Assembly: GCF_900116445.1 (NCBI RefSeq)
Contig: NZ_FPBH01000042.1
Location: 1 to 64,000 of the forward strand
Length of the DNA stretch: 64,000 bases
DNA from: Paraburkholderia aspalathi
Lineage (GTDB): Bacteria > Pseudomonadota > Gammaproteobacteria > Burkholderiales > Burkholderiaceae
Direction of reading: 5' to 3'
The notes below the pieces were generated by a model. It made no database searches. It worked only from the letters and a program-made list of their open reading frames with translations, and was not told where the DNA came from. The position numbers and the translations under genes were made by a program. Below are positions 17,988 to 27,511 of this stretch, one piece after another (positions within the stretch are counted from its first letter, which is position 1; each line of letters opens with the position of its first letter).

Positions 17988-19436
17988 ATGTCTCCGATAT
18001 CTCTTCCGCGCCCGTTGTTGCGGCGTTCGATTGTGGCCACGCTGATCGGCGCACTGCTGAGCGCCTGTTCGACTTTGCCGCCGTACCAGCGCCCCACCGC
18101 CGAGATCCCCGCGCAATACGCAGGCGCGGCGCCCGGCTGGGCCCAGGCCGCACCCGCCGACGCGGCACCGCGTGGCCCCTGGTGGACCATCTTCAACGAT
18201 CCGGTCCTGAACCAACTCGAAGCGCGTGTCGACGTCTCGAATCAGACCGTGCGCAAGGCGGTTGCGCAGGTGCAGCAAGCTCGCTCGATGGTGGACTATC
18301 AGCGTGCCGGTTTCTTCCCGACCATCACCGCCGGTGCCGCCCAGAATCGTTCGAGAACCTCGCAGAATCTCGTGGACCGTGCGCTGGCGGGCAAGACCAT
18401 TCCCGACTATTCGGCCGGTGTGTCTGCGAGCTGGGAGCCGGATCTGTTCGGTCGCGTGCGCGATAGCGTGACCGGCGCGAAGGCCGATGCTGAGGCGAGC
18501 GAAGCGGATCTCGAAGCCGTGCGCCTGTCAATGAGCGCCGACCTCGCCGTCGACTATTTTTCGCTGCGCTCGCTCGACACGCAAAAGAAGCTGCTGGACG
18601 ACAGCGTGACCGCCTATGCCGCCGCCTTGAAGCTGCTGCAGCAGCAACTGAAAGACGGCGCGATCGATGCCTCGGCGGTCGCTCAGGCCACTACCCAACT
18701 CGAAGCGACACGCACGCAGGACACGGACATCGACGTGACGCGCGCGCAGATGCAGCATGCGATTGCCACGCTGATCGGCGAGCCGGCCTCCACCTTCACG
18801 CTGCCGCCGAACGGATCGGCTGCGACGCCGCCGGCAATTCCTGTCGGCGTGCCGTCGCAATTGCTCGAACGGCGTCCCGACATTGCCGCCGCCGAACGGC
18901 GCGTGGCGTCAGCGAATGCACAGATCGGCGAGGCGCACGCGGCCTTCTTCCCCGATCTGGTGCTGTCGGCAAGCGCTGGGTTGGAAAGCACCTTCTTCGC
19001 GCCATGGCTGAGCGCACCGAGTCTGTTCTGGTCGCTCGGATCGCAACTCGCCGGCACGCTGTTCGACGGCGGCCGGCGCACGGCCACTCTGCATGGCGCG
19101 ACGGCGCAATACGACGGCACGGTCGCCGACTACCGGCAAACGGTGCTGGTGGCCTTCCAGCAGGTCGAAGACAATCTGTCCGCCTTGCATTCGCTCGCCG
19201 ACGAAGCCGCCAGCCAACAGCGCGCAACCACGGCCGCCGATCTGTCGCTACGGCTGACGACAAACCGCTTCAACGCGGGCGCGGTCAGTTATCTCGACGT
19301 GGTGACCGCGCAGACGATCGCGCTGACGAACGAGCGCACCGCGGATCAGATTGCGGCACGGCAGTTGGAATCGAGTGTGTTGTTGTTGAAGGCGCTGGGT
19401 GGAACGTGGGATGGCTCTAAACCCGCCGGAACGTAA
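17988..19436 (+). CDS. outer-membrane efflux lipoprotein, NodT/OprM family
   Basis: A 482-residue TolC-like channel. The leader ends in a lipobox (LIGALLSACSTLPPYQRP), so Cys is lipidated. WWTIFNDPVLNQLEARV and the two OEP repeats (~70-270 and ~285-475, with LLERRPDIAAAERRVASANAQIG) are diagnostic. The ATG at 17988 is preferred over 17979 because aaagg then lies at proper distance. It completes the tripartite pump. Its last 20 bases overlap, tail to tail, the end of the sensor-kinase gene on the other strand. Confidence 0.92.
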   Translation: MSPISLPRPLLRRSIVATLIGALLSACSTLPPYQRPTAEIPAQYAGAAPGWAQAAPADAAPRGPWWTIFNDPVLNQLEARVDVSNQTVRKAVAQVQQARSMVDYQRAGFFPTITAGAAQNRSRTSQNLVDRALAGKTIPDYSAGVSASWEPDLFGRVRDSVTGAKADAEASEADLEAVRLSMSADLAVDYFSLRSLDTQKKLLDDSVTAYAAALKLLQQQLKDGAIDASAVAQATTQLEATRTQDTDIDVTRAQMQHAIATLIGEPASTFTLPPNGSAATPPAIPVGVPSQLLERRPDIAAAERRVASANAQIGEAHAAFFPDLVLSASAGLESTFFAPWLSAPSLFWSLGSQLAGTLFDGGRRTATLHGATAQYDGTVADYRQTVLVAFQQVEDNLSALHSLADEAASQQRATTAADLSLRLTTNRFNAGAVSYLDVVTAQTIALTNERTADQIAARQLESSVLLLKALGGTWDGSKPAGT

Positions 19437-20991
19437 GCACAAACCGCGTACTCTGCGCATCGCTCTCCGCATGCACCGTGCCGCCATGCAACTCCATGAT
19501 CGTGCGGACGATGGCAAGCCCGAGCCCCGTCGAACCCGTGGACCCTTGCGACATGCCAGACGAAGGCAAGGAACTGCGCGAAGGGTCGACGCGATAGAAA
19601 CGGTCGAAGATACGATCGAGGTGCTCGGCAGCAATCGGTTGTCCCTGGTTCGACACCGTGACGCGCACGGCGTCGGCCGATGCGCGAACATCGAGCCCGA
19701 TCTCGCCGCCGCTCGGCGTATAGCGGATCGCGTTAGCCAGCAGATTGCTGACGGCGCGACGAAACAGTTCGAGATCCGCCGTCAGCGTCGCCGCACCGGT
19801 GACCTGCACCCTGACATGCGCATCGTCGGCGATGCCCTCGAAATATTCCGCGATCCGCGTCAGTTCCTGCCCCGCCTCGAACGCGCGCATATGTTTGACG
19901 AACTGCGGATGCTCAGCACGCGCAAGAAACAGCACGTTTTCGATCATTCGCGAGAGCCGGTCGCACTCTTCCAGACTCGATGCGAGCAGCGATTCATATT
20001 CGTCGGTGGAGCGTGGCCGGGCAAGTGCGACTTCGGCGGCGCCGCGCATGTTGCTAATCGGCGTGCGCATATCGTGTGCGAGGTCGGCGGTGAAACGCGA
20101 AAGACGCTGAAAGCCATGCTCGACGCGTTCGAGCATCGCATTGAGCGCGTTTACCAGCGCTTCGAGTTCGCTCGGCACGCGCGCCACTGTGATCCGCGTA
20201 TTCAGGCGATTGACCGTGACGAGGCCCGCACTCGCCGCGATATCGCGCAAGGGCCGCAAGGCGGCGCGAATCAACAGATAGCTCAACAGCATCGCCAGAA
20301 TCACGCCGGCTGCTCCGGCCAGGTTGAGTTTGTCGCGATAGCGGTCGAGCAGCCGCCAGCGGTCGCTCATATTGCGCGCGATCAGCACAGTCGCCGTGTC
20401 GCCGTTGTGCAGCCGCGCGTCCGCGAGGATGCCGCGGATCGGTGCGCCGTTGCGGCCGGTCCAGTTGCCGATATCCACGTCGGTGATGCGCGCAGTAGCG
20501 GCAATGCGCGTGAGCGGCGGCAGCGCAGCGATCGCCTCGACACCGCCCGCTTCAGCGGTCTCGCCGGGATCATGGAGATCATTCGCCGTGCCCGTTTCGC
20601 TTGCCGAATTGAGCGCAACGGAATCATCAGGCGCATTTGACGCTGCCGAGGCAGCCCCGCTCGCCGCGCCACCCTGCGTCGCAAACGTCTCTCCCGCATT
20701 GTGCTCGATCGCCATACGCCCATCGGGACCGAACACTTCCATCGACATCGCTTCATTGCCCAGCACGATGCTGGTCAACCGGTCGCCATGTTCGCGAATG
20801 CCGTTCGATGCATCGAGCTCTTCGACGAGCCGCCTTGCATGGCGCGCAGCAAGCACGATGTCGAGGTCATCCTGCGCCTTGATCTGCTTGTCCAGCGCAA
20901 GGTACAGAAAACTGCCGACCAGCACGAAAACCGCGAGCGTGGTGACCCCGAAGGCCAGCGCGAGCGTCGCGGCCAGCGAGCGGCCGCGCAT
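19417..20991 (-). CDS. sensor histidine kinase (IrlS/CusS-like)
   Basis: A 524-residue kinase. TM1 is at ~7-33 and TM2 at ~224-243, bounding a periplasmic sensor domain of ~190 residues with a long Ala/Ser-rich low-complexity insert (~100-145). HAMP follows, then the H-box RFTADLAHDMRTPISN with phospho-accepting His306. The N box (SNLLANAIRYTPSGG) and G box (GSTGLGLAIVRTI) are intact. The ATG overlaps the response-regulator stop as TGATG; a GTG one codon earlier is possible. It signals to the regulator upstream and probably controls the neighbouring RND operon. The stimulus is unknown. Confidence 0.9.
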   Translation of the reverse strand: MRGRSLAATLALAFGVTTLAVFVLVGSFLYLALDKQIKAQDDLDIVLAARHARRLVEELDASNGIREHGDRLTSIVLGNEAMSMEVFGPDGRMAIEHNAGETFATQGGAASGAASAASNAPDDSVALNSASETGTANDLHDPGETAEAGGVEAIAALPPLTRIAATARITDVDIGNWTGRNGAPIRGILADARLHNGDTATVLIARNMSDRWRLLDRYRDKLNLAGAAGVILAMLLSYLLIRAALRPLRDIAASAGLVTVNRLNTRITVARVPSELEALVNALNAMLERVEHGFQRLSRFTADLAHDMRTPISNMRGAAEVALARPRSTDEYESLLASSLEECDRLSRMIENVLFLARAEHPQFVKHMRAFEAGQELTRIAEYFEGIADDAHVRVQVTGAATLTADLELFRRAVSNLLANAIRYTPSGGEIGLDVRASADAVRVTVSNQGQPIAAEHLDRIFDRFYRVDPSRSSLPSSGMSQGSTGSTGLGLAIVRTIMELHGGTVHAESDAQSTRFVLTFRRV

Positions 20992-21668
20992 CACGCGGCG
21001 TCCTTCACTTCGAGCACATAGCCGACGCCGCGCACCGTATGAATCAGCTTGACCGGAAAGTTATCGTCGATCTTCGTGCGCAACCGGCGGATCGCGACTT
21101 CGACGACATTGGTGTCGCTGTCGAAATTCATATCCCACACATACGACGCAATCTGCGTGCGACTCAGCACTTCGCCCTGGCGGCGCGCGAGCAGTTGCAG
21201 CAGCGAAAACTCGCGCGGCGTGAGATCGATACGCACGCCGCCGCGTTTCACGCGCCGGCGATTGACGTCCATTTCCAGATCGCCCACCTTGATCAGTTCG
21301 CTTTCGCGCGGCGGACCACGGCGCGCCAACGTGCGCACCCGAGCCAGCAATTCGACGAAGGCGAAGGGCTTGACGAGGTAGTCATCCGCGCCGAGTTCGA
21401 GGCCGCGCACGCGGTCGTCGACGTCGTCACGAGCGGTGAGAAACAGCACCGGCGTGGTACGCGTGCTACGCAAGGTCTTGACGATGGTCCAGCCGTCCAT
21501 GCCGGGCAACATCACATCGAGCACGATCACGTCGTATTCTTCTTCCTGCGCGAGAAGCAGCCCTTGTGGGCCGTCGTTCGCGACATCGACCGCGTAGCCG
21601 GATTCTTCCAGGCCTTTCTTCAGATAAGCCGCTGTTTTAAGCTCATCCTCGATCAACAGGATTCGCAT
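20991..21668 (-). CDS. OmpR-family response regulator (IrlR/CusR-like)
   Basis: A 225-residue two-domain regulator. The receiver has the acidic pair Glu7/Asp8, phospho-acceptor Asp51 in VIVLDVMLPG, and Lys in DDYLVKPFAF. The winged-helix domain (~125-222) contains LTPREFSLLQLLARRQGEVLSRTQIASYVWD and VVEVAIRRLRTKID. It is closest to heavy-metal-type regulators (IrlR, CusR, CopR). It is translationally coupled to the kinase. A box resembling the inverted repeat of the RND promoter lies ~57 bases before its start, implying autoregulation. Confidence 0.92.
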   Translation of the reverse strand: MRILLIEDELKTAAYLKKGLEESGYAVDVANDGPQGLLLAQEEEYDVIVLDVMLPGMDGWTIVKTLRSTRTTPVLFLTARDDVDDRVRGLELGADDYLVKPFAFVELLARVRTLARRGPPRESELIKVGDLEMDVNRRRVKRGGVRIDLTPREFSLLQLLARRQGEVLSRTQIASYVWDMNFDSDTNVVEVAIRRLRTKIDDNFPVKLIHTVRGVGYVLEVKDAA

Positions 21669-21724
21669 GAGAGTGCTCCGCTGTGCTTGACCCTTAAATC
21701 ATACCGGCAAGCGGAGCGTCTGAT

Positions 21725-21742
21725 GATTACGATTTGGTAATG
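21725..21742. promoter_or_regulatory. candidate response-regulator box before the two-component genes
   Basis: gattacgatttggtaatg agrees with the RND-promoter arm gattactgttttgttatc at 13 of 18 positions and is itself an imperfect inverted repeat (attac/gtaat). Its place upstream of the regulator start fits autoregulation. Confidence 0.4.
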
Positions 21743-21819
21743 TTGGCGGTGGACGGTGGCCGGCCATACCTGCCCGCAGAACGGCGAATAGCCCCTCCCG
21801 GCTCAAGCGCGCTTCGTTC

Positions 21820-22731
21820 CTACTCGACGTTATCCGTCACGTCCGTCATCCGGACCATATGCGGCTTGACGACATCGTCTTCCTCATCGACGGCCGTGGG
21901 CCGATGAATCAGTGCTTCGAGCCGCGCCTTGGTGGCAAGAAATTCTGGCGACGTGGCCTGTGAATAGTCACGCGGACGTCGCACCGGCACCTCGATCAAT
22001 TCCTGCACCTCACCGGGATTTGCCTTCAGCACCAGGATGCGGTCGGCGAGAAAAATCGCTTCGTCCAGATCGTGCGTAATAAACAGCACGGTCACGTCGA
22101 TGTTGCGCCAGATATCGAGCAAATGCGTTTGCATTTTCGCGCGGGTCTGCGCATCGAGCGCGCCGAACGGCTCGTCCATCAGCAGAATCCGCGGCCGGTT
22201 CGCGAGCGCGCGAGCAATCGCCACGCGCTGCTTCATCCCGCCAGACAATTGATGCGGATACGCGTTGGCGAACTTCGTCAAACCGACCAGATCGAGCCAT
22301 TGCAGCGCGTCGCGCTCCGCGTGCATGGTGCTGTGGCCGTTCATCTTCAAACCGAACATGACGTTCTTCTTGACCGTCAGCCACGGAAACAGCGTGTAGC
22401 CCTGAAACACCATGCCGCGATCGGCGCCGGGCCCCTCTACCGGCTTGCCGTCGAGCAGCACGCTGCCGCTGGTCTGCCGCTCAAGGCCGGCAAGAATGCG
22501 GATCAAAGTCGACTTGCCACAGCCCGACGGTCCGATCACGCAGACAAACTCGCGCCGGTGCGTTTTGAAGTTGATGCCGTTCAATGCGGTGCACTCGCCC
22601 TGCGCGCTCTCGAAGCGCTTGTCGAGATCGCGAACTTCGAGAATCACCTCGCGCGACTTCAGACGGTCGAAACGCTCACGCACCGCGTCGGACTGGATAA
22701 GGTATGACGGAATCGGCTGCGGATTTAACAT
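21820..22731 (-). CDS. NitT/TauT-type ABC transporter ATPase, probably for guanidine
   Basis: A 303-residue ABC ATPase. Walker A is GPSGCGKSTL, the Q-loop region is FQGYTLFPWL, the signature is LSGGMKQRVAIARAL, Walker B is ILLMDEPFGALD, and the His switch lies in FITHDLDEA. This is the nitrate/taurine class. The ATG at 22731 is preceded by aagga at 7 bases. It is the last gene of the riboswitch-led carboxylase operon, so the cargo is most likely guanidine. Its binding protein is encoded apart, at 32518. Confidence 0.9.
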   Translation of the reverse strand: MLNPQPIPSYLIQSDAVRERFDRLKSREVILEVRDLDKRFESAQGECTALNGINFKTHRREFVCVIGPSGCGKSTLIRILAGLERQTSGSVLLDGKPVEGPGADRGMVFQGYTLFPWLTVKKNVMFGLKMNGHSTMHAERDALQWLDLVGLTKFANAYPHQLSGGMKQRVAIARALANRPRILLMDEPFGALDAQTRAKMQTHLLDIWRNIDVTVLFITHDLDEAIFLADRILVLKANPGEVQELIEVPVRRPRDYSQATSPEFLATKARLEALIHRPTAVDEEDDVVKPHMVRMTDVTDNVE

Positions 22732-22810
22732 GATTGAATCCTTGAATGCGGTGCAATGAAGTGCTGCGCGCTGCGATGTTTGACATCGGGCCGTGGCGCA
22801 AACGGTCCCG

Positions 22811-23782
22811 CTACGCCTTGAGCGTGCGGTCCCACGGAAACAGCTTGCGGCCGACATAGGCCAGCACGAGATCGGTGCCGAGTCCGATAATCCCGATCAT
22901 CATGATCGCCGCGTAGACGTTGTCGAAATGCTCATAACGCGCCTGCTGCGTGATGTACCAGGTGATACCGGAGCTGGTGCCGACCAGTTCCGCCACGATC
23001 AGATACGTCCATGCCCAGCCGAGCAGAATGCGCTGGTCGCGGTACAGGTCGGGCAGGATGCCGGGAATCACCACATGCGTGAGCAGCTTGAGTTTCTTCG
23101 TGCCGAGCGTCATGGCTGCTTCGAACAGGCCATACTCCAGCTTGCGCGTGGTGTTCGCCACAATCAGCACCTGCTGGAACAGCGTGCCGATCACGATGAT
23201 GGCAATCTTCGGACCGTCGTAAATGCCGAGGATCGCCACCATCAGCGCACCGAACGCGGGCGCCGGCAAGTAGCGGAAGAACTCGAAAAACGGCTCCTGC
23301 AGCCGCGCAATCGCGCTATAAGTCCCGCAGACGATGCCGATCGGCACGCCTATCACCGACGACAGCAGAAAGCCCCAGAAGATCACCTGAATGCTGTGCC
23401 ACAGGCTTTGATGCAGCCACACGCCGTCGCGCGACGCAGGGGGCGTCGTGAATGCGGTGTAGAACGCACGCAGCACTTCGTGGGGCGCGGGCAAGTAGAC
23501 CGGGTTGACCGGCTCGCCCGTCGGCAACGCCGTGTGGCCGGCTTGCGCATGGCTCAGTTCATCGGCGAACACGTCCTTATCGACCCGCATGCCGGGCTGA
23601 AAATAGTCGACGCTGCCTGGACTCTCGACCAGTACCTGTGGATGCCAGACGAACGGCACATAGCTGACGATGCACCAGACGAGAACCGGCAACAAAAAAG
23701 AACCGAAACCCAATAGCCACTTGCCGCGTGAGGAGAGTTCGCGGCGTACCGCGAACCAGTCGCTTCTGTTAATGACGGTCAT
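22811..23782 (-). CDS. NitT/TauT-type ABC permease, probably for guanidine
   Basis: A 323-residue inner-membrane permease with about six to seven hydrophobic segments. TM1 is WLLGFGSFLLPVLVWCIVSYVPF, and the binding-protein-dependent transport domain spans ~115-310. The EAA-like loop is in EAAMTLGTKKLKLLTHVVIPGILPDL. A periplasmic insert of ~60 residues after TM1 (DYFQPGMRVDKDVFADEL) is longer than in most SsuC-like permeases. It begins after cggag at suitable spacing. It pairs with the ATPase downstream; the operon position assigns it to guanidine uptake by inference. Confidence 0.88.
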   Translation of the reverse strand: MTVINRSDWFAVRRELSSRGKWLLGFGSFLLPVLVWCIVSYVPFVWHPQVLVESPGSVDYFQPGMRVDKDVFADELSHAQAGHTALPTGEPVNPVYLPAPHEVLRAFYTAFTTPPASRDGVWLHQSLWHSIQVIFWGFLLSSVIGVPIGIVCGTYSAIARLQEPFFEFFRYLPAPAFGALMVAILGIYDGPKIAIIVIGTLFQQVLIVANTTRKLEYGLFEAAMTLGTKKLKLLTHVVIPGILPDLYRDQRILLGWAWTYLIVAELVGTSSGITWYITQQARYEHFDNVYAAIMMIGIIGLGTDLVLAYVGRKLFPWDRTLKA

Positions 23783-23891
23783 GGGATTCTCCGGGGCAGC
23801 GTTCGGTATCGGAACTCGATCCACCTGACTTGCGGCGCGACTGCAGCGCCACAATCGACATCGATTCGAAAAGTTCGTCGGCTTGCTTCAT
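23769..23891 (-). CDS. possible 40-residue coupled ORF between carboxylase and permease
   Basis: An ATG overlaps the carboxylase stop as ATGA (23888-23891). The frame runs MKQADELFESMSIVALQSRRKS... for 40 codons and ends 13 bases inside the permease gene. The arrangement would carry ribosomes across the ~105-base gap. The product has no recognisable domain, and its composition is unremarkable, so it may be only a coupling frame or chance. Confidence 0.3.
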   Translation of the reverse strand: MKQADELFESMSIVALQSRRKSGGSSSDTERCPGESHDRH

Positions 23892-26800
23892 TTGCACGTC
23901 GCCTCCTCGATAGTCCCGGCCGCCACGTCGGCACGCAGCACCATCAGGCGCTGACCCGCGACAACTGCTGCGCCGGCTGCACAATCGATCGCTTCGATCA
24001 CACCGTCTTCGGTGACGGCAACGGACACTTCCATCTTCATCGATTCGACGATTGCGACCACCTGTCCTTCGCTCACACGCTCGCCTTCGCTGACGAGCAG
24101 TTTCCAGACGCTGCCCGAGACGTCGGCGACGACGCTCTGCTGGCCTGCCGCCAGCGCGTCGTCCGCCCCGTTGCCGGTGGCCGAACCCGCGTCGCTGCCC
24201 GGCTCGCCGACATACTCCGCGTGCCCCGCGGCATTCCAGCGTTCGCGCTCTTCGTCGAACGCCGCCTGTTGCAAACGCTTGAAGGCGGAGATCGATTCGG
24301 CTTCGTCTTTCAGGAAGCGGTTGTACGCGCCGAGATCGAATACCGATTCCTCGATCTTCAGACTCGCGCGGCCCGCGATGAAGTCGGCGCGCAACTCGGC
24401 CAGCTCGGCTTCGCTGACTTCATAGAAGCGGATCTCGTCGAAAAACCGCAGGAGCCACGGCTTGCCGGCTTCGAATTCGCGCGTGGTGCGGTAGCGGTTC
24501 CACATCTGCACGGTGCGGCCGACAAACTGATAGCCGCCCGGCCCTTCCATGCCATACACGCACAGATAGGCGCCGCCGATTCCCACCGCATTCTCCGGCG
24601 TCCACGTGCGCGCCGGGTTGTATTTGGTCGTGACGAGCCGGTGACGCGGATCGAGCGGCGTTGCCACCGGCGCGCCGAGATAGACGTCGCCGAGACCCAT
24701 GACCAGGTAACGCGCGTCGAACACGATGCGCTTCACGTCGTCGATGCTATCCAGACCGTTGATGCGGCGAATGAACTCGATATTGCTCGGACACCACGGC
24801 GCATCGGGCCGTACCGATTGCATGTAGCGTTCGATCGCGATCCGCGTCGACGGGTCGTCCCATGACAGCGGCAGATGCACGATGCGGTTCGGCACGCGCA
24901 TCGCGTCGACAGCGGGCAATTCGCGCTCGGCCTGCTGAAGATGCGCGAGCAAGGTGTCGTGCGAGAGCGTGCGCGGGTCGAAATGCACCTGCAGTGAACG
25001 GATGCCCGGCGTGAGATCGACGATGCCGGGCAGCCGGTGTGCATCGAGCCAGTTCATTAACGCATGCACGCGAAAGCGCAGATTCAGGTCCAGCGTGAGC
25101 GGGCCGTATTCGACCAGCACGTTCTGATCGCCGGAGCGGCGGTAGACCACGCCTGTGCCCTCACCGGCTGATGGATCGCTGTAGAGAATGCAGTCGTGAG
25201 CACCGAGGTTTATCGTTGTTGCGGTTGCTGGAGGTGCTGCCGACGTCGTGAGTGATGCTTGCGCACGCACCGGTTCGAACCGCACCGTATCCCCCGGCCG
25301 CAGTTGCCCGAGCTTCCACAACTCGTCGCCCACCACGGTCACCGGGCAGACAAACCCTCCAAGACTCGGACCGTCCGGGCCGAGGATCACCGGCATGTCG
25401 CCCGTGAAATCGACCGCGCCGACCGCATACGCATTGTCGTGAATATTCGACGGATGCAGCCCGGCCTCGCCGCCGTCCGTGCGCGCCCATTGCGGCTTCG
25501 GACCGATCAGGCGGACCCCTGTGCGGCTGGAATTGTAGTGAACCGTCCAGCGCGTGCCGTACAGCATCGCGATGTCGTCGGGCGTGAAGAAGTCCGGCGC
25601 ACCGTGGGGACCGTTGAGCACACCGAGAGTCCATTCGTGCGTCAGCGCCGGCACGCGCTCCGGATCGAGTTGCGCGCCCGCTTCGCCGCGGCCCGCGTCG
25701 GCGGCAAGATGCAGCACATCGCCCTTGCGCAGGGCGCGCCCCGCGTGGCCGCCGAACTGGCCCAGCGTGAAGGTGGCCTTGCTGCCGAGATAGTCCGGCA
25801 CCTGCAAGCCACCCTTAAGTGCGAGGCAGGCACGCATGCCCGCGCCGGTCACGCCACCGAGCTTGAGCACCGAACCCGCCGGTGCCCGCGTGACCTGCCA
25901 GAGCGTGACCGGCTGGCCGTCGAGTGTGGCGGCGAGTGGCGCGCCGCCCAGCACGAACAGCGTCGCGGTGTTGAAGCGCAGCGTCGCGCCGACCATCGCG
26001 CATTCGAGTCCCGCCGCGTCGGCCGGATTGCCGAGCAATTCGTTGGCGAGGCGGAACGACAGACCGTCCATGGGGCCTGACGGCGGCACGCCGATGTCCC
26101 AGTAGCCAACCCGTCCCGGCGTCTGCTGCACGGTAGTCTGCACGCCACCGTCGAGCACGTCGATGGTGTGCGGCGCGAACATGAAGCGCGTGAGGAAGGC
26201 AGTAGTTTGCTCGCCGCGTGCGAAGGTCGCCGAACCGGCGATCGCGCGCAGATAGTCGAGGTTCGTCTCGATGCCGTAAAGCTGCGTTTGCGCCAGCGCG
26301 GCGCGCATGGCGGCGAGCGCGGCATCGCGTGTTGCGCCCTTGACGATGATCTTCGCGAGCAGCGGGTCGTAGAACGCGCTCACTTCTGTGCCGGCATCGA
26401 CCCAGGTGTCGACCCGCGCATCGGCGGCGAAAGCGACGTGGGTCAGCACGCCCGCGCTCGGCTGAAACTGCTTGTGCGGATCTTCGGCGTACAGGCGGAC
26501 CTGGATGCTCGCACCGCTGGGCGTCGGAACCAGCGTGTCGAGCGGCGCAAGCTCGCCCTCTGCCTGACGGATCATCCACTCGACCAGGTCGACACCCGTC
26601 ACCTCCTCTGTGACGCAATGTTCGACCTGCAGCCGCGTGTTCACCTCGAGGAAATAGAAGCGCCGCGTGTCGGCGTCGAATACGAATTCGACCGTGCCGG
26701 CCGATTCATACTTCACGGCCTGCGCGAGACGCACGGCACTCGCGTGCAATGCCGTACGTTCCGCTTGCGTCAGCCCCGGCGCCGGCGTCTCCTCGATCAC

Positions 26801-27511
26801 CTTCTGATTGCGCCGCTGCACCGAGCAGTCGCGTTCGCCGAGCGCGATCACGCCGCCTTGGCCGTCGCCGAAAATCTGCACTTCGATATGGCGCGCGTTC
26901 TCGACGAATTTTTCGATGTAGACGCCCGCGTTCGCGAAGTTGGCCTCGCCAAGCCGCGCGACCGACGCGAACATATTCTCCAACTGCGCCGCATCGCGGC
27001 ACAGCGACATGCCGATGCCGCCACCGCCCGCGGTGCTTTTCAGCATCACGGGATAGCCGATCGATTCGGCCTCGTTTAACGCGGTAGTTACATCAGGCAG
27101 TAAGCCGGTGCCGGGTAGTAGCGCTACGTCGTTCGCGCGTGCCAGCTCGCGTGCCGTGTGCTTCAGGCCGAATTCACGCATCTGCGCGGGGCGCGGCCCA
27201 ATGAAGCGGATGCCTGCGTCTTCGCAGGCCTGCGCGAAAGCCGCATTCTCCGAGAGAAAACCGTAGCCGGGATGCACGGCATTCGCGCCGGTCGCACGCG
27301 CCGCCTCGAGAATCGCCGTGCTATTCAGATAGCTGGCGGCCGCTACCGCCGGACCGATGCAGACCGCTTCGTCGGCGAGCATCGCATGCATGGCGTGACG
27401 ATCGGCCTCCGAATAGACCGCAACCGACGCAATACCGAGGCGTTTGAGCGTGCGAATCACGCGGCAGGCAATCTCGCCGCGATTGGCAATCAGGACTTTG
27501 TCGAATGTCAT
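23888..27511 (-). CDS. biotin-dependent guanidine (urea-type) carboxylase
   Basis: A 1207-residue enzyme of the urea carboxylase family. The biotin carboxylase domain is at ~1-450 (NRGEIACRVIRT; MLKSTAGGGGIGMS; ERDCSVQRRNQKVIEE; NTRLQVEHCVTEEVTG). The KipA-like (AHS2) part is at ~460-770 (GYWDIGVPPSGPMDG) and the KipI-like (AHS1) part at ~790-1020. The biotin carrier end has VESMKMEVSV with the biotinyl Lys. It uses ATP and bicarbonate to carboxylate urea or guanidine. No allophanate hydrolase domain is fused or adjacent. The guanidine-I riboswitch and DUF1989 partners favour guanidine as substrate. The start overlaps the preceding stop by ATGA. Confidence 0.88.
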   Translation of the reverse strand: MTFDKVLIANRGEIACRVIRTLKRLGIASVAVYSEADRHAMHAMLADEAVCIGPAVAAASYLNSTAILEAARATGANAVHPGYGFLSENAAFAQACEDAGIRFIGPRPAQMREFGLKHTARELARANDVALLPGTGLLPDVTTALNEAESIGYPVMLKSTAGGGGIGMSLCRDAAQLENMFASVARLGEANFANAGVYIEKFVENARHIEVQIFGDGQGGVIALGERDCSVQRRNQKVIEETPAPGLTQAERTALHASAVRLAQAVKYESAGTVEFVFDADTRRFYFLEVNTRLQVEHCVTEEVTGVDLVEWMIRQAEGELAPLDTLVPTPSGASIQVRLYAEDPHKQFQPSAGVLTHVAFAADARVDTWVDAGTEVSAFYDPLLAKIIVKGATRDAALAAMRAALAQTQLYGIETNLDYLRAIAGSATFARGEQTTAFLTRFMFAPHTIDVLDGGVQTTVQQTPGRVGYWDIGVPPSGPMDGLSFRLANELLGNPADAAGLECAMVGATLRFNTATLFVLGGAPLAATLDGQPVTLWQVTRAPAGSVLKLGGVTGAGMRACLALKGGLQVPDYLGSKATFTLGQFGGHAGRALRKGDVLHLAADAGRGEAGAQLDPERVPALTHEWTLGVLNGPHGAPDFFTPDDIAMLYGTRWTVHYNSSRTGVRLIGPKPQWARTDGGEAGLHPSNIHDNAYAVGAVDFTGDMPVILGPDGPSLGGFVCPVTVVGDELWKLGQLRPGDTVRFEPVRAQASLTTSAAPPATATTINLGAHDCILYSDPSAGEGTGVVYRRSGDQNVLVEYGPLTLDLNLRFRVHALMNWLDAHRLPGIVDLTPGIRSLQVHFDPRTLSHDTLLAHLQQAERELPAVDAMRVPNRIVHLPLSWDDPSTRIAIERYMQSVRPDAPWCPSNIEFIRRINGLDSIDDVKRIVFDARYLVMGLGDVYLGAPVATPLDPRHRLVTTKYNPARTWTPENAVGIGGAYLCVYGMEGPGGYQFVGRTVQMWNRYRTTREFEAGKPWLLRFFDEIRFYEVSEAELAELRADFIAGRASLKIEESVFDLGAYNRFLKDEAESISAFKRLQQAAFDEERERWNAAGHAEYVGEPGSDAGSATGNGADDALAAGQQSVVADVSGSVWKLLVSEGERVSEGQVVAIVESMKMEVSVAVTEDGVIEAIDCAAGAAVVAGQRLMVLRADVAAGTIEEATCK

